Assembly: GCA_021234155.1 (NCBI GenBank)
Contig: JAJEKV010000412.1
Span: forward strand, 162,069-226,068
Reading direction: 5' to 3'
DNA length: 64,000 nucleotides
From: Isoetes taiwanensis
Lineage: Eukaryota > Streptophyta > Lycopodiopsida > Isoetales > Isoetaceae
Shown: one piece after another, positions 36,024 through 46,999 of the stretch
Layout of the letters: each line of letters begins with the position of its first letter
Numbering within the stretch: the stretch's first letter is position 1
The notes under the pieces: generated by a model
The model's input: the letters and a program-made list of their open reading frames with translations, nothing else
The model's database searches: none
What the model was told of the DNA's origin: nothing
Program-made: the position numbers and the translations under genes

Positions 36024-37300
36024 ATGGCTCCTAGAGGAAGAAATGAACAACAAGAAGCCCTAGAATCATTGGAACCACAAGGAGTACTCTGTTGTAAAGC
36101 GTGGTGCAGCCAAATTGTGCAATCCCACAAGTATTTTGAGCTAAGTTTGCCCATTACTCCACCCATATTTGAACCAACTATGAATGCTAACCATTTTCGA
36201 AAGTATTTGATGAATATTATAGAGATTATGGTTGTAAAAAAGGGCTGTAGATTCTCCGAGTTTAAGAGATGCATGAAATCGATGAGGCATATGCTTGGTG
36301 TGAGCATGTGACCCCGAGTTATGGGTCTTGATACATATGAGAGTCTTGTGCAGCAATTTTTGGCTAGGTTTGGCAAACTATCCCCCTCAAGAATTAGCAA
36401 ATGAGCTACAAACTTTTTGCATAAGGGCAGGTGAAAGTATCAACCACTATGTGGAGAGGTTTAGTGCATATTTGAGAAAATGCCAAAAGAGAGGTACCTA
36501 CTCCCACACACTCTATTTCGTAGCTGCTTTCATTAAAGGATCTGTCACCAAGGCCTAAGGTGCACTGAGAAAGATGCTAAAAATTCAAAATCAGGAAGGT
36601 TTTGATACCATACACAAAGCTTTTGAAAAGGCAACTAAAATCTCTAATGATATGTCTTTTCGCACGATAATCATGTGAACCATTGTGTGACCCTTTTTTA
36701 TCCAGATTGTGAGCGGGGAGTATGAGCATGTGCCTGTGTATGCAAATTGCAAAAAAGAAAGAAGAAAATCCAAAGATGAAGAAGCTACACCTAAAATCGG
36801 TGAATCCAAGAGTGAGATGGCCAAAATGTTCCGAGACCATTGCAGAGCTAACCAAACAACTTTTGGAGTTGAAGAACAAAGAAAAAAAACTTATCCTCCT
36901 TGTGCACATTGTTTCAAAGATACTCATCCTTCTCGATATTTGCTATTACAGGGCATGCTTAAAATGTGGAAAAAAGGTCATTTTGGAAAGATCCGCCCTC
37001 AGGTGCAATTTCTGCAAGGAAATAGGTCATCTTGAGGACAAATGTTTTGTTAAAGAATACTTTGACAAGCGGGACAAAGGCAAGAAATTGGAAGGGACAT
37101 CTGCCATTAGGTTTGTAGAGGAATATGAGGAGCAGGAGGAGATCATGGTGGTGCAAACAAGAAAAAATGGTGGAAAGTGGAACACCGCAGATAAAAGTAT
37201 GAGCAAGAACATTCCCTCCAACAGAGAGAAGTTCAGGTAATAGCTCCACCTCCTTTTTGAGAAGTTTAATAAAAAGGACAAAGAGTTAGATGAGCTAGAT
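36024..37300 (+). pseudogene. gag: F1 gag with two CCHC knuckles, many indels
   Basis: Gag forms the virus-like particle; the knuckles bind element RNA. It starts MAPRGRNEQQ like the other units. At least fifteen small differences from the intact D2 gag lie here, almost all at CTG or CAG triplets: CTG read as CG at 36196, CTG as CCG at 36255, CAG as CGG at 36715. They shift the frame repeatedly. Knuckle codons (CLKCGKKGHFGKI, CKEIGHLEDKC) are at 36957-37037. The gene may be intact in reality if these are reading errors. Confidence 0.8.
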
Positions 37301-38311
37301 ATGATCCTAAAAAGTTCTAAAGTAAGCATAGATCTCCTCACGCTTCTCAGAATTGCACCTAGCTATAGAGAGAAAATATTGAGGTCTAATAATGTTGAAC
37401 AAATTTCATTTGCTGATGTGCATGAGACAGAGAAAGTTATATTAACTCAAGAAGAAAAAGATCCAGGTGCCTTCACCTGCTCAGCTAGTTTAGGTAACTT
37501 GCATTTATCTAGAGTCTTGCTAGATGGAGGCTCTCCACTAAATGTTATGCCTCAGCATGTAATGAAGAAGTGTGGTCTTGCTGTCACTCAACCATCACCT
37601 GTCATATTAAGGTCATTCTCCAATGCTAAAATAAAACCCATAGGACTAGTGACAAAGGTGCCAATAGAAATTGAAGGTATAATTGTTGAGGCCAGTTTCA
37701 TAGTTGTGGCTTTTGAAGATAATTGTGATGTGACTGACATATATGACTTGTTGTTGGGAAGGAGATGGTTATCCACTGTAGATGCTAGACCTGTCTGGTC
37801 CAAAGGGCAGTGTACCATTTCAAATGGAGCAAGAACTGTAACTCTATACAACAAAACAGGTGATGCTAATCTGTACAACTTTATAGAACAAGACATGTTG
37901 ATTGAAGATGAGCCAGGTGTGTTAAAAATGCCTGTTTCTGTTTGCAAACCAATAGAAATCATACCTACCTGTTTAGGTGACCTTAGCATGGAAGCAAATC
38001 TCAATAAAGGTGTATTGTGGTTTGATGGTGGAATTTCAATCAAATTGAATATAGCATCTTCTGCAGCTGTGATCAGAAACTGTGCCAATAAACTCTTATC
38101 CAAAGTTGGTAGAGTGCATGAAGGAATCACTTCAAATATGGCCGAATATAAGGCACTCATAGCTGGCTTAGAAGAATCTTTGGCTTTAGGTTTGACTAAC
38201 ATATCTATCTTTGGTGATTCTCAATTGATATGCGAGACAAGTCCATCGGAGAATACCACGGACCAAAAACCAAGACATGTCGAGCTCAAAGAAAGGGTTT
38301 GCAACTTCTAA
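37301..38311 (+). CDS. pol: F1 protease and archaeal-type RNase H (part of gag-pol)
   Basis: A 336-codon open segment of the polyprotein. The methionine is internal: the frame continues from gag. Retropepsin: LLDGGSP with catalytic Asp75, and the second family motif LLLGRRWL at 150-157. After a linker comes an RNase H fold: WFDGG (Asp242), SNMAEYKAL (Glu282) and IFGDSQLI (Asp306). This pattern and the later HIPREENCEADAL are those of archaeal/plant-type RNase H, as found in Tat elements. There it normally follows the RT-linked RNase H; here it precedes RT. The frame breaks at about 38235 in a cluster of CAG/CTG changes. Confidence 0.87.
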   Translation: MILKSSKVSIDLLTLLRIAPSYREKILRSNNVEQISFADVHETEKVILTQEEKDPGAFTCSASLGNLHLSRVLLDGGSPLNVMPQHVMKKCGLAVTQPSPVILRSFSNAKIKPIGLVTKVPIEIEGIIVEASFIVVAFEDNCDVTDIYDLLLGRRWLSTVDARPVWSKGQCTISNGARTVTLYNKTGDANLYNFIEQDMLIEDEPGVLKMPVSVCKPIEIIPTCLGDLSMEANLNKGVLWFDGGISIKLNIASSAAVIRNCANKLLSKVGRVHEGITSNMAEYKALIAGLEESLALGLTNISIFGDSQLICETSPSENTTDQKPRHVELKERVCNF

Positions 38312-39520
38312 GCAAGTTCAAGGCTTGGGAGATCAAACATATACCTAGGGAGGAAAATTGTGAAGCAGATGCACTTTGCAGAACCGTGCTCCTCGACTAT
38401 TTGGCTGAGGGAGCTATAAATGAAGATGAATTAAACAAGGAAGATGCAACACAACTTATCCTATTCTGGTGATAGATGCACAGCAAGAGAAGGAGGTAAA
38501 AGAGTTAACTATCAACAAAAATGGACAGGTAAGAACACTTTTCCTTGGAGATCTTTTTGATAGCAAAGATGAGGCTTCCTTAAAAGTTTTCTTTGAGAGC
38601 TGGAAAGATGTATTTGCCTGGGATTATACAGAATTAGTGGGAGTGAGGACTGATATCTGTGAATTTGAAATAAAGATAAAAGAAGATGCTAAACCTGTAA
38701 TGCAAAAACTCAGGAGAATAAATGCATCACTGCTTACCTTGATCAGAGAGGAATTATTGAAGATGAAAGAAGCTGAGGTTATTAAAGAGATAACAAATCC
38801 TGACTGGCTGTCTGTCTTGCATTGTTCCAGTAGAAAAGAAGAATAAGAGCATTAGGATTTGTATAGATTACAGGGATCTAAACGAGGCCACTATTAAAGA
38901 TTGTTATCCATTACCATTTCTAGAAGAAGTGTTACATGCAACTGCAGGGAAAGAAATATATTCTTTTTTAGATGGATTTTTGGGTTTCAATCAGATCAAG
39001 ATAAAAGAGGCAGATCAAGCTAAGACCTCTTTCATAACCCCTTGGGGTACTTTTGCCATGATGAAAATGCCATTTGGCTTGATGAATGCATATGCTACCT
39101 TTCAAAGAGCAATGGATAAAATATTTCAAAGCATGCCAATGTCAATCTTTAGAATTTTCTTGGATGATTTGTGCCTAGGAACTTCTCTAACTAAACATAT
39201 GGAGTTGCTGACAATGACAATGGAGTTGTGCAGGAAGGGTGGAGTGTGTTTGAATCCAAAGAAGTGTGTATTTCTCTGCTCTAAAGGTGAATTCTTTGGG
39301 TCATGAGGTGTCTACTCAAGGAATCAAAGTATCTGAAGGAAAAATGGAGGCTTTGAAGAAATTAGCTCCACCTAAAACCCTAAAACAGGTGAAGAGTTTC
39401 ATGGGCTTGACAAGTTTTTTGAGAATGTATGTGCCTAACTTTTCACACATCATAAGTCCTTTGGCGCCTCGACGCGTGTTGGCAAGTATAATAAGAGTGA
39501 GAGCAAATTTATTGCAATAG
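38312..39520 (+). pseudogene. pol: F1 end of RNase H and reverse transcriptase
   Basis: HIPREENCEADAL (fourth acidic residue of the archaeal-type RNase H) lies near 38336-38380, followed by an acidic linker. RT proper: FAWDYTELVGV (38609), VEKKN and CIDYRDLNEAT (about 38830-38890), SFLDGF with the first catalytic Asp (38971), FITPWGTFAMMKMPFGLMNA, and the active site FLDD (39157-39168) where most relatives have YxDD. The thumb and connection follow. Frameshifts occur at about 38812 (duplicated TGTC) and 39292 (CTG read as CTTT). There is a missense Y at MNAYATF where F2 and F3 have S. Confidence 0.85.
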
Positions 39521-39555
39521 AATGGACAGATGAATGCCAAGCTGCATTTGACCTG

Positions 39556-40098
39556 TTGATAACTTCCATATGCCAATCAGAGATTCTGAAACCACCAGAC
39601 CTTGCTCAACCATTCCAGGCATATATCAGTGTCACTAGCAAAGCTGTAGGCATAGCACTCATGCAGAAACATGGGATAATATCTTTTGCCAGCAAAATTT
39701 GGTCTGATGCTGAGAACAGATACCCTAGAATGGAAAAAAGTGCAGCTGGAATAATGTTTTTTCTGCAAAGGCTTGGTCATATAGTTCAACACAATGAGGT
39801 GAAAGTAATGATACATCAAAATCCTATCCCCATGCTGTTCCAGAAAACTCAGAGTAAGGCTAAATTATGTAGATGGGCATGCAAGATACAGGATTACAAT
39901 TTAAAGGTTAGGACTGTCAAAACAATCAAGGGTCCTAGTGATTATTTGACCTTTAAGGTGTTTGAGTTTGAAGATTTTAATGGTTTAAGTACTGATGAAG
40001 TGTGTGAAATTGCTACTAACCTTGTGCTATCTAGTAAAATGCAAGAGGACTGGCAGGATGAAATCATCAAGTTTCTCAAACATGAAGAGGTACCGTAA
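39556..40098 (+). pseudogene. pol: F1 RT-linked RNase H, catalytically degenerate
   Basis: The position after the RT thumb and the block AQPFQAYISVTSKAVGIALM match the Ty3/gypsy RNase H. The catalytic residues do not. The Asp of YTDAS is replaced (YISVTS), the Glu of EKE is Ser (MEKSAAG), and the Asp of TDHKPL is His (MIHQNPI). The fold seems kept as a connection domain (RWACKIQDYNLKVRT, KGPSDYL). The same changes are in F2 and F3, so the loss is ancestral. A linker leads to integrase. Confidence 0.8.
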
Positions 40099-40154
40099 AA
40101 CTTTACGGCGATCGGTTGAGAAGATTCAAAGAAAAGCAAAAACATACGTAATGA

Positions 40155-41327
40155 TTGGAGAGGTATTATGTAAGATTGATCAATCTCGGTGTTTTACTAA
40201 GGTGTGTTGATAGGTCGAAGTCGAAGTTGATTCTAGAAGCTTGCCATGAAGGAATTTGTGGAGGTCATTATGCAGCTGATACAACTGCAAAAAAGATACT
40301 CAGGTCTGGATATTACTCGCCCAGCTTGTTTAAAGATTGTTATGAGACTATCAGGAGATGCCATAAATGCCAGATACATGGAAAAAGAATTCTTCAGCCT
40401 GCTGCCTTGACTAGCATCACATCTCCAGGTCCATTCCAAACTTGGGGACTAGACTTCATAGGGCCTATACATCCAAATTCTCCCTCTCAGCATGAATACA
40501 TACTAGTGGCAACAGATTTTTTCACCAAATGGGCAGAAGCTGTCCCATTGAGACAAGCAAATGCTTCAACAACTGCTAGGTTCCTCCATGAAAACATTTG
40601 CACTAGATTTGGTATTCCTCTGAAAATAGTTTCTGACAGAGGCACACAGTTCATAAATGATGTGATCAGCAACCTCCTAAAAACCTTGAAAGTAAAGCAT
40701 GTGAAAAGCTCAGCATACTACCCTCAGGGCAATGGCCAAGCTGAGTCCACCAACAAAGTTCTAAAAGGTATTTTCAAGAAGACAATAGAGGTACATAAAA
40801 AGGATTGGCACCTTAAATTACATGATGCAATTTGGGCATATAGAACTACAATTAAAAATGCTACTAATCATACACCTTTTGCTCTTGTCTATGGTGTTGA
40901 GGCTGTTATTCCAGTGGAACTAGAGTTGCCTTCCTTAAGGTTAGCTCTAAAGATTCAAATGCAGATGGAGGAAGCATACAAGGATAGGTTTGATAGGTTG
41001 CTCCATCTAGAAGAAGAGAGGTTTGAAGCAGAGAATGCCATCTTGCTTAAGAAGGCAAAAGATGCAGCAGCATTCAAAGCCATTCACAAATTGCAAGGAA
41101 GTTTCAAAGAGGGGGAGCTAGTTCTCAAATGGGACAAGGCAAGGGAAAACACAGCAGGTAAATTTGACTGCTTATGGGAAGGGCCATACAAAATCTGTGG
41201 ACAAGCAGGTACAAATTCTTACTTCCTAGAAGATATCACAACAGGTCAGCAGCTCATGAACCCTATAAACATATTACATCTAAAAAGATATTGGCAACAA
41301 CATATTTGTATGAGTTTGTTTGAATAA
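40155..41327 (+). CDS. pol: F1 integrase, intact
   Basis: It inserts element cDNA into the host genome. 390 open codons hold all expected parts: zinc-binding His31, His38, Cys69 and Cys72; the catalytic core Asp100 (WGLDFIGPI), Asp161 (SDRGTQF) and Glu197 (GNGQAEST), giving exact DD35E spacing. The GPY/F module is WEGPYKI near residue 345. The protein ends SLFE without a chromodomain. The codons before residue 20 belong to the linker; the true frame continues from RNase H through a break near 40095. Confidence 0.93.
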   Translation: MERYYVRLINLGVLLRCVDRSKSKLILEACHEGICGGHYAADTTAKKILRSGYYSPSLFKDCYETIRRCHKCQIHGKRILQPAALTSITSPGPFQTWGLDFIGPIHPNSPSQHEYILVATDFFTKWAEAVPLRQANASTTARFLHENICTRFGIPLKIVSDRGTQFINDVISNLLKTLKVKHVKSSAYYPQGNGQAESTNKVLKGIFKKTIEVHKKDWHLKLHDAIWAYRTTIKNATNHTPFALVYGVEAVIPVELELPSLRLALKIQMQMEEAYKDRFDRLLHLEEERFEAENAILLKKAKDAAAFKAIHKLQGSFKEGELVLKWDKARENTAGKFDCLWEGPYKICGQAGTNSYFLEDITTGQQLMNPINILHLKRYWQQHICMSLFE

Positions 41328-41453
41328 GATAGCCATTTGGATAGTTAGCTACTTGAATTATTAGAGACACTAGCTTTAAAATTAATGGGTATGTTCCTTA
41401 AAGATGTGGGTGCTTGTGCTCTTTTGATGTTATTTTGAAATTACTTTCATAAA

Positions 41454-41503
<50 letters not shown>

Positions 41504-42275
41504 TAGGTTTTAACTTTGATATCTTGTGTGTATTATGATGTTGCAGGTTGAGATCACAGTCATGAAAGCCTAGGAGGAGTTGTTTTCTAACATATGTAGA
41601 ACTTGCCATGACAGGTTCACCAGTCTGAATAATCTCCACCTGAGCAAATAGTTGCCCTCCAATTCATATCAGCCAGAATTCTTCATTGATGCAGGATCCC
41701 AAACAGCTAAACATGACTACAGTTAGCTGGGAGAACGTGGTACTGACATCATGTATTTTTCCACACTGGCAGGTCCACCTGATACATTCCATCCATTTTC
41801 ATCTGCCTTTGTTCCATTCTCATCTAGCCCTTGCTTCCCAAATCATTTTCAAAAAAGAGAGAACACAGCTTGCTACCTTCCATAAGCCTTCCATAAAGGT
41901 GGCTCAAGTTTTAGAAAAAGATAAAAATACTCCCAACTCAAGTCACTGTTCCTGCTCCACACATCTTTCAAGAGAAGTCAAACAAGTCAAGTCAGGTCAC
42001 GAGTCAAGTCACTCTCAAAATCAAGTCCCTGTTCCAGCTCCATACAAACATCCTTCTGAAGACATTCACTCAAGCATCATTCACATTACTATGTCCATCT
42101 GCACAGACTTTCTCCAACTTCATTTCCATTTTTTTCATCTCTTTTTATCACTTTTGCTGCCCATATTCTCAGAATTTTCATTCTCTTGCACTACCATCAT
42201 TACTCTTCTGTCATATTCCATTTTTTGCTCACAAGGCTGAGGGGACCAGCTATTTCTTTTCCTTGTTTAGAATGA
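41328..42275 (+). other. F1 3' region with poly-A tract and a 184-codon open frame
   Basis: A run of 40 A lies at about 41457-41496; in F2 and F3 it is interrupted by G. An open frame at 41686-42240 has a counterpart in F2 (55161-55751), and its end is kept in D1 and D2. It has a basic, polar first part (VKQVKSGHESSHSQ) and a hydrophobic C-terminal stretch. I recognise no domain, and the pyrimidine-rich DNA alone could give this. The purine run GGCTGAGGGGACC is at 42235-42247. Confidence 0.5.
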
Positions 42276-44744
42276 TGTTGCCCTGCTATGGCAACATGGC
42301 AAGGTGCCATCAAATCTTATTCATATTGCAGAAGAAAGAAGATACTATGTTGAAGAACCAAGTGAAGACATTGAACTGGAATCAAGGCCACACATTGAGA
42401 GGATCTAAGCATCTAGAAGTTTGGAAGACCCCTGTGAAGTTTGCAAGCTATGAAAATGGTATTTTTCTCCTTCATGTTGTCATTTCTACTCTATTCCTTC
42501 ACATTGATCTCATTTCCAACATACCATTACCCTTATTTTGTTTTTTGCATCTCCACACCCTATACCATTATTCATCTCACACATAGCCTCTTGTTCCATA
42601 GTTGACCTACCACTACCTAAGGCACAATTTCCAAGAAAGTTGTTACACCAAAGAGATTGCCTAGCATCAAGTTTCATGTTACTATTCTTCACCACACCAT
42701 TCCATTATCATGCACTTCACACCAAGTAGCTAAAGCTAAAAAAGCACTTTTTGCTAGCCAAAAAAAAAAAAAAAAAAAAAGGGAAAAGCTAAGCACGAAT
42801 TTGCCTAATCACCACTTCTAGGTGACATGGCATGATGGCTCGACACACATGTCATCACCTACAAAGCTACTTGGGTCCACCCATTATTTGCTACTTCCAT
42901 GTGTCATCCACCAAGTTGCCACCTAAGCAACAAGTGTCCACATCACCACATCACTCCACACCATTACATCACTCAACATCATTACATCATTCTACATCAT
43001 CACATCACTTTACATCATCAAATGATGACTAGGCAAGTTTTGACCAAACCCAAAAAGTTGGTCAACCATAAGATTGAAATGCTTGGAAAATGAGCCTATT
43101 AGCCTTGTTCTTCCTCCTTGCCACCTCATTCTAAACCTATTGCCAAAAAATCATTTTGACTAGGGGAAAAGATGGTTGCCAACCCTTAAGTGCCACATCA
43201 TCATCATTTTTGCCACCTCACCAAGTCCCATGCCTAGTCACTCCATTTATTTTTCCCACAAAAAAATCAAAGTATTGCACTCAAAAATTTGATGATACCA
43301 GCTGGTAGCCCTCATGAAATCATGCCACCTGGCACAAACATTTTTCAAAGAAGAGTTTATATTGACCTTCTAAATGGCTTCCTTGGGAAACGTGCCTCAT
43401 TGTAAAAAATGGTAAAACCTACCTACATCTACCCCCCATCTATCTACCCTCTCATCCTCTGCCAAGTGGCGTCCCCCCTGGCATGCCAAGTCGAAACACG
43501 AGCCGAGCTTGGCGTGGGAGGAGACCACGTAATCAATAAACAGGAAAATGGATCTCTATTTATACCTTGGTCGACTTTTTTCATTTCTTTGTGGGATAAT
43601 TGTTCTTGAGAAAACTCAGAACCCTAAAATCTAACTTGCCAAGAACCTGTTTTTTTTCTTCGATCGAACTAAGCAATCATTGCATTGGCTAACCATTTTG
43701 TCCTGCTGCACACAAAGAAACACCCAAACCGACCAGAATCATAGCCAAGACTCTGAATTTGCCAAGATCCGGCCGGAAACAGAGTTTTTTAAAAAGGGGA
43801 TTTGTTCGACAGAGAAATTTGTGGGCTTTTGCGCGATTCAAAGACGGAAGTGACACGAAGAGTGAAGTCGGAATTGATGCCGAGATCCTCCCGCCTTTAA
43901 GAAATCAATCCCGAGGCATATTATGATCGATTTGTATCCAAAAATTCATGATTTGTGTATTTTAGAGATGTCCCTGTTGATTGATCATCCCGATCATTAG
44001 CATGATATCAAATGTGATGACTCGTTTTCAGTTGAATGAAAATCGACCTTGGAAAATATCATTTGTTGCGTGTGCATTTGAATTAACTTGAAAAATAAAA
44101 AAAAAACTACATATCTCAGATCCGGGTTGCATTCGAGGCTCTAGTTGCATTTAGTACAATCATTTGGGAAAGGAAAAGTTAGAAAAGTAAAAAAAAAAGG
44201 GGGAGGATCAATCTCCTAATGTTTCAAAGTCTGTCTCATTCTTTCTATAGATATTTGATGCTTAGACATGTTTTTTAAATCACACAATCGATTTTTTGAC
44301 CTTGAAAACAAAGATGCACCTATTGTGTGTCCTATGTTCCTTTGCCAAAATTTAGTTGAATCAAAAATTCATCATCATTTTCATTTGGCAAAATTTAGTG
44401 CATCATCCATCCATTGACCGGTTCCCGACTTAGTCAAGAATCAATATTCCTCACCAACTGTGGGAGATTTTTGCACAGACTTTCTACAACACTTTTTACA
44501 CATATCATGACATCATGCTATGCTTATTTGGGCTCAAAATGTCGGATGCATTGGTTTTCGTGCTTGTTTGAGCAGGGACTAGCTTTTTAGCTTTAGGGAA
44601 ACTAGTGAAATCTTGTTTTCTAGAGGTCTAAATACAGATATCCCAAAGACGAAAGTGATCACCTCAAGTGATCCGGAGGTCCTAGACCAAGACTATTACT
44701 TCTTTGACCTAAGGTTGGTGGTTTAGCCAGGTTTGCCGTCAACA
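42276..44744 (+). repeat. LTR3 (2469 bp)
   Basis: TGTTG...CAACA between F1 and D2. It carries TTTTTCCCAC, GCACTC and ACCAGCTGG near 43250-43308, shared only with LTR4. The second half (about 43590-44740) is dense in small CTG/CAG-site differences. Confidence 0.9.
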
Positions 44745-44747
44745 TTT

Positions 44748-44767
44748 TGGAGGTCCTACCGAGATTT
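44748..44767 (+). other. Primer-binding site of D2
   Basis: Identical to the site after LTR1. Confidence 0.75.
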
Positions 44768-44789
44768 CCACCTGGTTTTCGAAGAACTC

Positions 44790-46506
44790 ATGGCTCCTAG
44801 AGGAAGAAATGAACAACAAGAAGCCCCAGAATCATTGTAACCACAAGGAGTACATTTGCAAACCGTGGTGCAGCCAAATTGTGCAATCCCACAGTATTTT
44901 GAGCTAAGTTTGCCCATTACTCCACCCATATTTGAACCAACTATGAATGCTAACCATTTTCTGAAAGTATTTGATGAATATTATAGAGATTATGGTTGTA
45001 AAAAGGGCTGTAGATTCTCTGAGTTTAAGAGATGCATGAAATCTGATGAGGCATATGCTTGGTGTGAGCATGTGACCTCAGTTATGGGTACTGATACATA
45101 TGAGAGTCTTGTGCAGCAATTTTTGGCTAGGTTTGGCAAACTATCTGCCCCTCAAGAATTAGCAAATGAGCTACAAACTTTTTGCATAAGGGCAGGTGAA
45201 AGTATCAACCACTATGTGGAGAGGTTTAGTGCATATTTGAGAAAATGCCAAAAGAGTCAGGTACCTACTCCCACACTCTATTTCGTAGCTGCTTTCATTA
45301 AAGGACTGTCACCAAGGCCTAAGGTGCACAGAAAGATGCTAAAAATTCAAAATCAGGAAGGTTTTGATACCATACACAAAGCTTTTGAAAAGGCAACTAA
45401 AATCTCTAATGATATGTCTTTTCTGCCTGATAATCATGTGAACCATTGTGCTGACCCTTTTTATCCAGATTGTGAGCAGGAGTATGAGCATGTGCCTGTG
45501 TATGCAGTGCAAAAAGAAAGAAGAAAATCCAAAGATGAAGAAGCTACACCTAAAATCAGTGAATCCAAGAGTGAGATGGCCAAAATGTCTGAGACCATTG
45601 CAGAGCTAACCAAACAACTTTTGGAGTTGAAGAACAACAAAAAAACTTATCCTCCTTGTGCACATTGTTTCAAAGATACTCATCCTTCTGATATTTGCTA
45701 TTACAGGGCATGCTTAAAATGTGGAAAAAAAGGTCATTTTGGAAAGATCTGCCCTGTGTGCAATTTCTGCAAGGAAATAGGTCATCTTGAGGACAAATGT
45801 TTTGTTAAAGAATACTTTGACAAGCAGGACAAAGGCAAGAAATTGGAAGGGACATCTGCCATTAGGTTTGTAGAGGAATATGAGGAGCAGGAGGAGATCA
45901 TGGTGGTGCAAACAAGAAAAATGGTGGAAAGTGGAACACCTGCAGATAAAAGTATGAGCAAGAACATTCCTGTCAACAGAGAAGTTCAGGTAATAGCTCC
46001 ACCTCCTTTTGAGAAGTTTAATAAAAAGGACAAAGAGTTAGATGAGCTAGATATGATCCTAAAAAGTTCTAAAGTAAGCATAGATCTCCTCACGCTTCTC
46101 AGAATTGCACCTAGCTATAGAGAGAAAATATTGAGGTCTAATAATGTTGAACAAATTTCATTTGCTGATGTGCATGAGACAGAGAAAGTTATATTAACTC
46201 AAGAAGAAAAAGATCCAGGTGCCTTCACATGCTCAGCTAGTTTAGGTAACTTGCATTTATCTAGAGTCTTGCTAGATGGAGGCTCTCCACTAAATGTTAT
46301 GCCTCAGCATGTAATGAAGAAGTGTGGTTTTGCTGTCACTCAACCATCACCTGTCATATTAAGGTCATTCTCCAATGCTAAAATAAAACCCATAGGACTA
46401 GTGACAAAGGTGCCAATAGAAATTGAAGGTATAATTGTTGAGGCGGGTTTTCATAGTTGTGGCTTTTGAAGATAATTGTGATGTGACTGACATATATGCC
46501 ACCTGA
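44790..46506 (+). CDS. gag: Unit D2: nearly intact gag and truncated protease
   Basis: The best preserved gag in the window. From 44856 to 46469 there are 537 uninterrupted codons: gag domain, a charged linker (KKERRKSKDEE-type), a Cys-His pre-knuckle (CAHCFKDTHPSDIC), two CCHC knuckles (CLKCGKKGHFGKIC, CNFCKEIGHLEDKC) and the protease start LLDGGSP. The initiator ATG at 44790 is separated from this frame by changes at 44838-44862. A CAG read as CGGGT near 46443 shifts the last codons. The same deletion junction as D1 lies at 46498/46499, giving DIYAT and stop at 46504-46506. It resembles gag-only non-autonomous plant elements, which depend on Pol from full copies. Confidence 0.88.
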
Positions 46507-46999
46507 TACATTCCATCCATTTTCATCTGCCTTTGTTCCATTCTCATCTAGCCCTTGCTTCCCAAATCATTTTCAAAAAAGAGAGAACACAGCTTGCTAC
46601 CTTCCATAAGCATTCCATAAAGGTGGCTCAAGTTTTAGAAAAAGATAAAAATACTCCCAACTCAAGTCACTGTTCCTGCTCCACACATCTTTCAAGAGAA
46701 GTCAAACAAGTCAAGTCAGGTCACGAGTCAAGTCACTCTCAAAATCAAGTCCCTGTTCCAGCTCCATACAAACATCCTTCTGAAGACATTCACTCAAGCA
46801 TCATTCACATTACTATGTCCATCTGCACAGACTTTCTCCAACTTCATTTCCATTTTTTTCATCTCTTTTTATCACTTTTGCTGCCCATATTCTCAGAATT
46901 TTCATTCTCTTGCACTACCATCATTACTCTTCTGTCATATTCCATTTTTTGCTCACAAGGCTGAGGGGACCAGCCATTTCTTTTCCTTGTTTAGCATGA
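46507..46999 (+). other. D2 3' untranslated region
   Basis: The same sequence as the D1 leader, ending with AGCATGA before LTR4. The purine run GGCTGAGGGGACC is again about 28 nt from the LTR. Confidence 0.5.

Noticed and set aside
37588-38202. A 204-codon antisense open frame, also present in F2
   Set aside because: A shadow of the protease-RNase H coding strand.
41457-41496. 40-A run taken as a sign of a processed retrocopy or LINE end
   Set aside because: It lies inside the 3' region of an LTR element, and the other copies have an A-rich tract with G interruptions at the same place.
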